Positions 7,854-14,887 of a stretch of DNA of 14,911 nt are shown piece after piece. Below the pieces are notes generated by a model. That model made no database searches. It was not told the origin of the DNA and was given only the letters and a program-made list of their open reading frames with translations. The translations under genes and the position numbers were made by a program. Every line of letters starts with the position of its first letter. Position 1 is the stretch's first letter. The DNA is from an uncultured Fidelibacterota bacterium (GTDB lineage Bacteria; Fidelibacterota; Marinisomatia; Marinisomatales; UBA8229), in NCBI GenBank assembly GCA_913054425.1, contig CAJXJG010000024.1, forward strand, positions 1 to 14,911, read 5' to 3'.

Positions 7854-7884
7854 TTTGCACCCTTTTATTTACTTTGTAATTTTA
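7854..7884 (+). promoter_or_regulatory. Candidate Bacteroidetes-like promoter before the pterin/lipoyl gene run
   Basis: TTTG at 7854-7857 is followed after 19 bases by TAATTTTA at 7877-7884. This is close to the Bacteroidetes pattern TTTG-N19-21-TAnnTTTG, with only the last base off. It lies in the 65-base AT-rich gap after nth and would give a leader of roughly 20 bases before the ATG at 7911. Whether this organism uses that consensus is unknown. Confidence 0.28.
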
Positions 7885-7910
7885 AATGATTAATATATTT
7901 ATATCATCCT

Positions 7911-8324
7911 ATGCACTATTTAACTAAAACATTCCATTTCTGCGCTGCACACCAATACAGACACAACGATTGGTCAGAAGAAAAGAATTTTGAAATTTTT
8001 GGCGCTGATGCTAATGTACATGGACATAATTATGTGCTGGAGGTTACTGTAAAAGGAACGATTAACCCTGATACGGGGTTCATCATAGACCTCGGAGAAT
8101 TAAAAGAAATTGTGAACACCCATATCATTGATATTTTAGATCATTCACGAATTGAGAAAGCAATACCATGGTTTCAGGATAAACAGCCTTCATCTGAAAA
8201 TTTGGTTGTTTTTATCTGGCATGAAATCGCTTCCAGGTTAAAAGGAGCAGCGCTCCATCGTATTCGATTACAGGAGACCCCCACAATTAAAACTGATTAC
8301 TATGGGCCAGGTCAATCCAAATGA
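7911..8324 (+). CDS. 6-pyruvoyl/6-carboxy-tetrahydropterin synthase family protein (COG0720) with Asp in the catalytic Cys position
   Basis: This 137-residue protein belongs to the PTPS/QueD family, which converts dihydroneopterin triphosphate (the GTP cyclohydrolase I product) in queuosine, biopterin or folate pathways. Zinc ligands His14 (AAHQY), His37 and His39 (VHGHNY) are present. So are LDH (Asp77-His78), the SSENL segment (Glu96) and Glu122 in QETPT. QueD and classical PTPS have the catalytic Cys four residues before the HGH motif; here that residue is Asp33 (FGADANVHGH). PTPS-III proteins, which feed folate synthesis, have Glu there, so an acid is not unprecedented. Cys11 lies near the zinc site but is not in the family's catalytic place. 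The downstream transporter and folE genes fit a pterin or 7-deazaguanine role. I leave out the queD symbol because the exact product is uncertain. There is no clear Shine-Dalgarno sequence. Confidence 0.85.
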   Translation: MHYLTKTFHFCAAHQYRHNDWSEEKNFEIFGADANVHGHNYVLEVTVKGTINPDTGFIIDLGELKEIVNTHIIDILDHSRIEKAIPWFQDKQPSSENLVVFIWHEIASRLKGAALHRIRLQETPTIKTDYYGPGQSK

Positions 8325-9004
8325 ATTTTAAATCCAGGTTTTATATAATATTAGCGGGAATATTTATTGCTTCACTTGTCAGTTCAAATCTTATTTTTCA
8401 GAAGTTTTTTACGTGGACTCCTTTTGGTTTATACACCTTTGAAATTTCGGTGGGGATACTCCCTTATCCAATTACCTTTTTGGTCACTGACCTGATTTCT
8501 GAATTTTATGGGAGAAAGAAAGCCGATCAGGTAGTCATTGCCGGATTAGTTTCAAGTTTATTTGTAATGGGGATAATTTTTGTAGCTGATTTAGTAAACA
8601 GTACATCATGGTCACCAGTTCAAAATGAGACTTTTCACACTGTTTTTGGATTATACGGTCCAGCAGTTTTTGCATCAATGACTGCATATTTAACGGCACA
8701 ATTTATTGACATCCGGATTTTTCATTTCTGGAAGAGAATAACAAAAGGGAAAGCGCTTTGGCTGAGAAATAATGGGTCTACAATAATAAGCCAGCTTGTT
8801 GATACTGCGGCAGTACTTTTCCTTTTATGTGTTACCGGAGTTATAGAATGGAGTAGATTTACGTCATTATTGGAAAATGGTTTTTTATTTAAGGTAATTA
8901 TTGCCATTTTAGATACACCGATTATTTACGGTGTTGTATATTTATTGAAAGGGAAAATGGAAATTGCACCTTATCAAGAAGGGTTAGCTTATGAAGGATC
9001 TTGA
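8321..9004 (+). CDS. yhhQ: Queuosine precursor transporter, YhhQ/VUT family
   Basis: This 227-residue inner-membrane protein has about six hydrophobic segments, near residues 7-27, 37-58, 71-92, 112-130, 155-176 and 188-209. The family signatures are FLVTDLISEFYG (residues 53-64, with conserved Thr-Asp and Glu) and LRNNGSTIISQLVDT (148-162). In E. coli, YhhQ imports preQ0/preQ1, the 7-deazaguanine precursors of the tRNA base queuosine. The gene starts with an ATGA overlap on the pterin synthase gene and overlaps folE by 14 bases, so the three genes are probably translated together. Import of preQ0 or preQ1 is the family-based role; no queC, queE, queF or tgt is visible here. A different purine-like substrate is possible. 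Confidence 0.88.
   Translation: MNFKSRFYIILAGIFIASLVSSNLIFQKFFTWTPFGLYTFEISVGILPYPITFLVTDLISEFYGRKKADQVVIAGLVSSLFVMGIIFVADLVNSTSWSPVQNETFHTVFGLYGPAVFASMTAYLTAQFIDIRIFHFWKRITKGKALWLRNNGSTIISQLVDTAAVLFLLCVTGVIEWSRFTSLLENGFLFKVIIAILDTPIIYGVVYLLKGKMEIAPYQEGLAYEGS
8976..8983 (+). promoter_or_regulatory. Shine-Dalgarno sequence for folE
   Basis: AAGAAGGG lies 7 bases before the ATG at 8991, inside the end of the transporter gene. It supports this start over any internal one and explains how folE is translated despite the 14-base overlap. It is one of the clearest ribosome sites in a window where many starts have none. Confidence 0.7.
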
Positions 9005-9560
9005 AAAACTGAAAGAAATAACAGAAATATTATTGAAGGAGATCGGTGAGAATCCGAACCGGGAAGGTCTTTTAAAGACTCCTGAACGTGTAGCGAAATC
9101 GTGGGAGTTTTTCTCGAGGGGATATCGTACAGATGTATATGACATTGTAAATGGAGCCATTTTTGAGGAAGATTGCAGTGAAATGATCGTGGTGCGTGAT
9201 ATTGAATTTTTCAGTATGTGTGAACATCATATGATACCATTTTTTGGCCGCTGCCATGTAGGCTATTTACCGAATAATAAAATCATAGGATTATCAAAAA
9301 TTCCACGGATCGTAGATGTTTTTTCTCAACGGCTCCAAGTCCAGGAAAGATTAACAAACCAGATTGCGAAAACTATAGAGGAAATTTTAAATCCTGTTGG
9401 CGTAGGGGTTGTGATGGAAGGTCGGCATTTATGCATGCAGATGCGCGGTGTTGAGAAACAAAACAGTTTTGCCACAACATCAGCGATGCTGGGTGAGTTT
9501 AGGAAGTCAGCAGAAACAAGAGCCGAATTTTTAAGTATTATCAGCAAGGAACATTTTTAA
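8991..9560 (+). CDS. folE: GTP cyclohydrolase I
   Basis: This 189-residue protein has the normal bacterial FolE length. It converts GTP to 7,8-dihydroneopterin triphosphate, the first step of folate, biopterin and queuosine synthesis. The zinc site is Cys77 and His80 (SMCEHHMIPF) plus Cys148 (GRHLCMQMRG), matching Cys110, His113 and Cys181 of the E. coli enzyme. Neighbouring His79 and His146 are the catalytic pair. The TPERVAKSWEF segment near residue 30 and GLSKIPRIVDVFSQRLQVQERLT (split around residues 100-122) are typical of the decameric type I enzyme. It is cytoplasmic. Its product is the substrate of the pterin synthase homologue encoded two genes upstream. The next gene starts two bases after the stop. 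Confidence 0.96.
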   Translation: MKDLEKLKEITEILLKEIGENPNREGLLKTPERVAKSWEFFSRGYRTDVYDIVNGAIFEEDCSEMIVVRDIEFFSMCEHHMIPFFGRCHVGYLPNNKIIGLSKIPRIVDVFSQRLQVQERLTNQIAKTIEEILNPVGVGVVMEGRHLCMQMRGVEKQNSFATTSAMLGEFRKSAETRAEFLSIISKEHF

Positions 9561-9562
9561 GA

Positions 9563-10951
9563 ATGGTGAGTTATGATTTAGCAATTCTTGGAGCTGGCCC
9601 CGGAGGTTATGTTGCAGCAATCCGGGCAGCTCAACTCGGAATGAAAACAGCCATTATTGAGAAAGATAAGCTTGGCGGCATTTGTTTAAATTGGGGCTGT
9701 ATTCCTACAAAAGCATTATTGAAAAATGCTGAAATTGTACACTATGTCAAGAATGCAGAAAAGTATGGGATTAATATTTCTGATTATTCATTGGATTTTC
9801 CCCGCTCAATTGCTCGTAGTCGTGATGCTGCTGACAAGCTGTCAAAAGGGATTGCTTTTTTAATGAAGAAAAACAATATCAACCATATTATTGGAGATGG
9901 ATGTCTTTCCTCTAAAACCACTATTGAGGTAAAAAATGATAAAGAAAAAGAAACTATTCGTGCTGAGAAAATAATTTTAGCAACTGGGGGCAGACCGCGA
10001 ATGTTTCCCGGAATGGAATTAAATGGGGAATGTATCATTTCCTATAAGGAGGCAATGGTTTTAAAAAGCATTCCGGAAAAAATGATTATCATTGGGTCAG
10101 GCGCTATTGGAGTGGAATTTGCTTATTTTTATAATGCCTATGGAACAGAGGTTCATCTGGTAGAAATGCTTCCTAGGATTTTGCCCATGGAGGACCTGGA
10201 CATATCCAAGGAATTAGCCCGTAATTTTAAAAAATCAGGCATCAAATTATATACCGAAACAAAAGTCAAAAAGATTGAAGGCAATAAGACTAAAGTCCAA
10301 GTGCACATGGAACAAAATGGGAAAATTGAAACTCTGGATGGGGATATTGCTCTGGTTGCAGTTGGTATTGCTGGGAATATCGAAAACATTGGTCTTGAAA
10401 AAGTTGGAGTTACAACTGATAACGGATTTATAAATATAAATGAATATAATCAATCTTCAATTCCTTCCATTTATGCCATTGGTGACGTAACCGGTCCGCC
10501 CTGGCTGGCACATGTAGCCTCAGCACAGGGACATGTAGCTGTGGAGCATGCTGCAGGGAATGAAATTGAACCAATAAATTATTCAAACATTCCAAATTGT
10601 ACTTATTGTCAACCACAGGTAGCATCCCTTGGTTTGACAGAAGCCGTTGCTAGAGAGAAAAGTGATAATATCAAGGTGGGTCGCTTTGATTTCCGTGCCA
10701 GTGGAAAAGCTATGGCAACCGGTGATATCACCGGTTTTGTAAAGCTGGTTTTTGATCAAGAATTGGGGGATTTATTAGGTGCTCATATAATCGGTGCAGA
10801 AGCCACCGAATTGATTGCTGAATTGGGCATTGCAAAAACACTGGAGACCACCTGGGACGAATTAGCGACAACCGTGCATGCACACCCCACACTTTCCGAA
10901 GCAGTTATGGAGGCCGCTATGGATGCGAAAGGATACAGCATACATCAATGA
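9563..10951 (+). CDS. lpdA: Dihydrolipoyl dehydrogenase (E3)
   Basis: This 462-residue FAD flavoenzyme reoxidises the dihydrolipoyl arm of 2-oxoacid dehydrogenase complexes using NAD+. The FAD-binding loop is LGAGPGGYVAAIRAA (residues 9-23). The redox disulfide is Cys41/Cys46 in GGICLNWGCIPTK. The NAD-binding loop is IIGSGAIGVEFA, near residue 177. A second FAD motif, YAIGDVTG, is near residue 307. The C-terminal dimerisation domain has the catalytic His441-Pro and Glu446 (HAHPTLSEAV). All parts are intact and of standard length. It sits before lipB, E1 and E2, so it is probably the dedicated E3 of that complex, though one E3 often serves several. The stop overlaps the lipB start (ATGA). A 20-base perfect palindrome lies in the coding sequence at 10717-10736. 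Confidence 0.95.
   Translation: MVSYDLAILGAGPGGYVAAIRAAQLGMKTAIIEKDKLGGICLNWGCIPTKALLKNAEIVHYVKNAEKYGINISDYSLDFPRSIARSRDAADKLSKGIAFLMKKNNINHIIGDGCLSSKTTIEVKNDKEKETIRAEKIILATGGRPRMFPGMELNGECIISYKEAMVLKSIPEKMIIIGSGAIGVEFAYFYNAYGTEVHLVEMLPRILPMEDLDISKELARNFKKSGIKLYTETKVKKIEGNKTKVQVHMEQNGKIETLDGDIALVAVGIAGNIENIGLEKVGVTTDNGFININEYNQSSIPSIYAIGDVTGPPWLAHVASAQGHVAVEHAAGNEIEPINYSNIPNCTYCQPQVASLGLTEAVAREKSDNIKVGRFDFRASGKAMATGDITGFVKLVFDQELGDLLGAHIIGAEATELIAELGIAKTLETTWDELATTVHAHPTLSEAVMEAAMDAKGYSIHQ
10717..10736. repeat. 20-bp perfect palindrome within lpdA
   Basis: AACCGGTGATATCACCGGTT reads the same on both strands without a mismatch or spacer. It lies inside the coding sequence for the ATGDITGF segment of E3, next to a conserved strand, so protein constraint and chance could explain it. 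It could also form a hairpin or a binding site for a dimeric protein. Confidence 0.6.
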
Positions 10952-11565
10952 ACATAAAAGTTCAGGATTTGGGGATGTGTTCCTATCAGGATGCCTGGGA
11001 TTTGCAAAAGAATATTCAAGCTAGACGAATAGCTGGTAATGATCGGGACACTCTTTTGTTAGTAGAGCATGAACCAGTATATACTTTTGGAAAAAATGCA
11101 AATCAAAATCATCTTTTACAGCATTACCCGGAAAACGTGCAGATTTTTAATATTGAGCGTGGTGGAGATATTACTTATCATGGCCCCGGACAACTGGTGG
11201 GATACCCCATTTTGGATCTACACAATTACAAAAAAAGTATCAGTTGGTATATGCGTTCCTTAGAGCAGGTAATAATAGATACTTTAGATATATGGGGACT
11301 AAAAGCACTCCGGAAAGAGGGGTTGACTGGCGTTTGGGTCGGAGACGAAAAAATTGCAGCTTTGGGAGTTCGTATCTCAAGGTGGGTAACTATGCATGGC
11401 TTTGCGCTGAATGTGAACACGGATTTGCAATATTATGATGGAATAATCCCCTGTGGAATATTGGAATACGGGGTAACATCGATGGAAAATCTGCTTAAAA
11501 ATAAAATCAATATGGATGATGTAAAACAACATCTGGTTTCTTGTTTTCAGAATAAGTTTAATTGA
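10948..11565 (+). CDS. lipB: Lipoyl(octanoyl) transferase
   Basis: This 205-residue cytoplasmic enzyme moves the octanoyl group from acyl carrier protein to the lipoyl domains of E2 and GcvH, the first step of lipoic acid synthesis on protein. Visible motifs are RGGDITYHGPGQLVGYPILDL (from residue 71, split here around G81), GLTGVWVGDEKIAALGV with catalytic Lys135, and GFALNVNTD followed by IIPCGI with catalytic Cys169. Both numbers coincide with E. coli LipB (Lys135, Cys169), which supports the chosen start. It starts with an ATGA overlap on lpdA and lies 18 bases before the E1 gene. Its main target may be the E2 lipoyl domain encoded just downstream. Lipoyl synthase (lipA), needed for the next step, is not in the window. 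Confidence 0.95.
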   Translation: MNIKVQDLGMCSYQDAWDLQKNIQARRIAGNDRDTLLLVEHEPVYTFGKNANQNHLLQHYPENVQIFNIERGGDITYHGPGQLVGYPILDLHNYKKSISWYMRSLEQVIIDTLDIWGLKALRKEGLTGVWVGDEKIAALGVRISRWVTMHGFALNVNTDLQYYDGIIPCGILEYGVTSMENLLKNKINMDDVKQHLVSCFQNKFN

Positions 11566-11583
11566 TTCCATTACAGTTTATTG

Positions 11584-13590
11584 ATGAAAAAAGTTAATGA
11601 TTTAAGTAAAAAGGATCTTATGGATCTATACCGCACCATGGTATTGGCCCGACAGTTGGATAATAAGATGCTTATAATGCTGAAGCAGGGGAAAGGTTAT
11701 TTTCATATTGGATGTTCTGGACATGAAGCCGCTCAATTGGCAGCTGTACAATGGATGATACCCGGGAAGGATTGGGCTTATCCTTATTACCGGGATGCAG
11801 CCTTTTGCCTCGGCCTGGGCATGACCCCACGGGAACAGCTGCTCAGTTTTCTAGCCCGCAGGGATGATCCTAACTCAGGAGGCCGGCAAATGCCCCAGCA
11901 TTATGGACATAAAGACCTTCGGATAGTAAGCCAATCCAGCCCTACGGGGTCTCAATTATTGCAGGCAGTAGGCTGTGCAATGACACGTAAATGGGAAAAG
12001 AGCAAAGAAATTGTTTATGTATCATGTGGTGAAGGTACCGTCAGCCAGGGAGATTTTCATGAAGCTTTGAACTGGTCCAGCCGGGAAAAACTACCTGTTC
12101 TTTTCCATGTAGAAGATAATAAATATGCAATCAGCGTTCATATTTCGGAACAGATTTCAGGAGGTTCTGTTTATGACATGGCAGCTGGATACCAAAACCT
12201 GGATCGTTTCGATGTGGATGGTACTGATTTCTTTGAAACAAGCCAGGCATTCAAAAAAGCCGCAGAGAGGGCTCGAAAGGGCAAAGGGCCAACAGTAATT
12301 GTAAGTCACGTGGTACGTTTGCTGCCTCATTCGTCATCTGATGATCAGCGGAAATATCGATCGAAGGATGAGCTGGAAAAGGATTTAAAAAAGGATCCGA
12401 TTAAACGGTTTGAACAGCAGTGTACAGAAGGTGGTATTATCAATATGACGGAGCTCGAAAAGATTAAGACCGAAATTCAGCAGCAGGTTGATGAGGATGC
12501 TGCCTGGGCTGAAGATCAACCGCATCCAGATATAATCACTGCCTTCAATCATGTTTATTCCGATAAAAACCCGGAAAAGTCTCAGGAAGAAAAAAATATA
12601 TCAGATAAGATAGTTATGGTTGACGCCATAAACCATGCTTTAAATGAAGAAATGGAACATAATGAAAAAATGGTAATTTATGGTCAGGATATTGCTGATC
12701 CCAAAGGAGGAGTTTTTACGGCAACTAGAGGTCTCTCCGAAAAGTATGGGAAAGAGCGTGTGTTCAATTCACCATTAGCCGAATCATCTATCATCGGCAC
12801 AGCAGTTGGCATGGCTGTTACAGGATGGAAACCGGTAGTAGAAATACAGTTTGGTGATTATATCTGGACGGGGATGGCGCAAATCCGCAATGAGGTTGTC
12901 ACCATGCGTTATCGTTCAAACAACGAATGGACGTGCCCACTTGTGATTCGTGTTCCGGTGGGAGGATATATTCACGGCTCTCTTTTTCATAGTCAGTCTA
13001 TTGATGGTTTTTTTATGCATTTACCGGGAATTTATATTGCGTATCCTTCTACTGCTTCGGATGCGAAAGGTTTATTGAAATCAGCTTGTCGTATGGATGA
13101 TCCGGTCATGTTCATGGAACATAAAGGATTGTATCGCCAGGGATATTGCAGTACAGCGGAACCGGATGAAAATTATCTAGTACCTTTTGGGAAAGCACGC
13201 ATTGTTCAAGCAGGGACTGAACTTACGATTATAACCTGGGGAGCTATGGTACAGAAATCTATTGAGGCAGTAAAGGAGGCAGGGTTGAATCATGATGATG
13301 TGGAGATTATTGATCTGCGCACTCTTAATCCTCTGGATAAAAATACTATTGGAGAGTCTCTGGTAAAAACAGGGAAAGCCCTGATTGCTTATGAAGACAA
13401 TATTACCAATGGTCCCGGAGCGGAGATAGCTGCTATGATATCAGGTGATTTTTTTGACTACCTGGACGGACCTGTAAAAAGAGTAGCTGCTCCAGATGTC
13501 CCGGTGCCCTACAATTGGTATCTGGAGGAAAAAGTATTACCCCAAACTGCAGACGTTGCTTCAGCAATAATTGAATTAATGGAGTATTAA
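11584..13590 (+). CDS. Fused E1 alpha-beta subunit of a 2-oxoacid dehydrogenase (branched-chain/2-oxoisovalerate type)
   Basis: This 668-residue fusion decarboxylates a 2-oxoacid with thiamine diphosphate and passes the acyl group to E2. The alpha part (about 1-325) has the thiamine-binding motif GEG (149-151) ... DNK (178-180), a variant of GDG...NN, and the loop PHSSSDDQRKYR (248-259) typical of branched-chain enzymes. The beta part (about 343-668) has Glu400 in PLAESSIIG, the Glu expected to activate thiamine, and HSQSIDGFFMHLPG (469-482). A Lys/Glu-rich linker joins them. Two separate genes are usual, but fused forms are known in Bacteroidetes and relatives. Substrate choice (branched-chain oxoacids versus pyruvate) is inferred from the loop and is not certain. 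The ATG at 11584 is preferred over the TTG one codon earlier. The E2 gene follows after one base. Confidence 0.92.
   Translation: MKKVNDLSKKDLMDLYRTMVLARQLDNKMLIMLKQGKGYFHIGCSGHEAAQLAAVQWMIPGKDWAYPYYRDAAFCLGLGMTPREQLLSFLARRDDPNSGGRQMPQHYGHKDLRIVSQSSPTGSQLLQAVGCAMTRKWEKSKEIVYVSCGEGTVSQGDFHEALNWSSREKLPVLFHVEDNKYAISVHISEQISGGSVYDMAAGYQNLDRFDVDGTDFFETSQAFKKAAERARKGKGPTVIVSHVVRLLPHSSSDDQRKYRSKDELEKDLKKDPIKRFEQQCTEGGIINMTELEKIKTEIQQQVDEDAAWAEDQPHPDIITAFNHVYSDKNPEKSQEEKNISDKIVMVDAINHALNEEMEHNEKMVIYGQDIADPKGGVFTATRGLSEKYGKERVFNSPLAESSIIGTAVGMAVTGWKPVVEIQFGDYIWTGMAQIRNEVVTMRYRSNNEWTCPLVIRVPVGGYIHGSLFHSQSIDGFFMHLPGIYIAYPSTASDAKGLLKSACRMDDPVMFMEHKGLYRQGYCSTAEPDENYLVPFGKARIVQAGTELTIITWGAMVQKSIEAVKEAGLNHDDVEIIDLRTLNPLDKNTIGESLVKTGKALIAYEDNITNGPGAEIAAMISGDFFDYLDGPVKRVAAPDVPVPYNWYLEEKVLPQTADVASAIIELMEY
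13581..13584 (+). promoter_or_regulatory. Shine-Dalgarno sequence for the E2 gene
   Basis: GGAG lies 7 bases before the ATG at 13592, within the last codons of the E1 gene. Its spacing is ideal and it fixes the E2 start. Co-translation with E1 would help keep the subunits balanced. Confidence 0.6.
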
Positions 13591-13591
13591 T

Positions 13592-14887
13592 ATGGTCGTC
13601 GATGTAATCATGCCAAAAATGGGTGAGTCCATTACCGAAGGAACTATTTTAGAATGGCGAAAAAAGGTAGGTGATACCATTGAAATGGATGAAATTTTGC
13701 TTGAAATCGGGACGGACAAAGTGGATTCAGAAATACCATCACCCAGTGCTGGAAAAATCGTAAATATATTAGCTGACCTTAATGATGTAGTAGAAGTTGG
13801 TAAGGTCATCGCCCGGATAGAGACAGATACAGATAATGCACTATATGAAAAAGAGGAAACACCACCGACTGGGGCTAACCAATCAGAGCAAAAGTCAGAA
13901 GTAAATCAGACGAGTGGAGATAGACCTCCGCGAACTGATTCAGCAATACCGCCAAAATCTAAGCGCGAAGAGAAATTTTTCACACCGATGGTAAAGAAAA
14001 TTGCACAAAAAGAAGGAATAAGTATGGAAGAATTGGTTTCCATACCAGGAACGGGAGGAAAAGGCCGTGTAACTAAGCAGGATATTTTCGCCTACATAAA
14101 AACAAGAGGAAAAGGTAAAACAGAATTCGTTTCATCGGAAGCAGAACAAGCTTCATCAACCGTCAAACCCCAAACTTTGGTTGATGAACGCATAGAAATG
14201 GACTATATGCGAAAACTTATTGCTGAGCACATGCGCAAAAGTGTGGATACTTCTGCTCATGTTTATGTCTTTTCAGAAGTGGATATGACCCACATCGTAA
14301 AATATATTTCTGAGAATGGAGACCAATTTAAAGAGAAAGCAGGATTTTCCTTGACCTACACACCCTTTATTGTGCTTGCCTGCATTCAAGCCCTGCAAAA
14401 GAACCCGGATATGAATAGTTCCTTAGAAGGAACGACAATCGTCCGCAAGAAAAATGTGAATATTGGGATTGCTGTGGCCCTCTCAGATGGACTTATGGTA
14501 CCTGTACTGTCGGAATGTGAACGATTCGATTTTTTGCAACTGGCGCGAAGGCTGCAGGATTTAGTCAAACGAACGAGAGAAAATGCGATCTCGCCGGAAG
14601 AGCTTCAAGGGTCGACATTCACGATTACAAATTTCGGTGTTTTTGATGTGATTTCCGGAACACCTATTATCAATCAACCAAATGTTGGAATACTTGGTAT
14701 CGGTACCATTAAGAAAAAACCGGTTGTGATTGAGACTGATGAACGCGACGAAATAGGCATACGAAATATGATGACGGTTTCCCTGGGGTTTGATCACAGG
14801 CTTATTGATGGCGCAGGGGGCAGCAGGTTTATTAATACTGTCTGTCAAAATTTAACGAAAATGGATATACAATCATTAGATTTATGA
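13592..14887 (+). CDS. Dihydrolipoamide acyltransferase (E2) of a 2-oxoacid dehydrogenase complex
   Basis: This 431-residue protein is the core of the complex. One lipoyl domain (residues about 2-77) carries the lipoylated Lys43 in GTDKVDSEIPSP. A charged, Gln/Pro-rich linker (78-127) follows. The E1/E3-binding domain is at about 130-170 (FFTPMVKKIAQKEGI ... GKGRVTKQDIFAYI). A second linker leads to the catalytic trimer-forming domain (about 200-431), with STFTITNFGVF near 341 and the acyltransferase motif His402-R-L-I-Asp406-Gly. It transfers the acyl group from lipoamide to CoA. The three other complex parts (E3, LipB, E1) are encoded immediately upstream. The lipoyl sequence is closer to BCKDH/2-oxoglutarate-type E2 than to PDH E2, which agrees with the E1 assignment. 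The stop overlaps the next start (ATGA). Confidence 0.94.
   Translation: MVVDVIMPKMGESITEGTILEWRKKVGDTIEMDEILLEIGTDKVDSEIPSPSAGKIVNILADLNDVVEVGKVIARIETDTDNALYEKEETPPTGANQSEQKSEVNQTSGDRPPRTDSAIPPKSKREEKFFTPMVKKIAQKEGISMEELVSIPGTGGKGRVTKQDIFAYIKTRGKGKTEFVSSEAEQASSTVKPQTLVDERIEMDYMRKLIAEHMRKSVDTSAHVYVFSEVDMTHIVKYISENGDQFKEKAGFSLTYTPFIVLACIQALQKNPDMNSSLEGTTIVRKKNVNIGIAVALSDGLMVPVLSECERFDFLQLARRLQDLVKRTRENAISPEELQGSTFTITNFGVFDVISGTPIINQPNVGILGIGTIKKKPVVIETDERDEIGIRNMMTVSLGFDHRLIDGAGGSRFINTVCQNLTKMDIQSLDL

Noticed and set aside
11069..11438. Alternative-frame open reading frames within lipB
   Set aside because: They lie in other frames of a complete, motif-bearing LipB and have no supporting features.
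14561..14848. Minus-strand 95-codon frame in the E2 catalytic domain
   Set aside because: The opposite strand carries the conserved acyltransferase domain with its His-x3-Asp-Gly motif, so this is a shadow.
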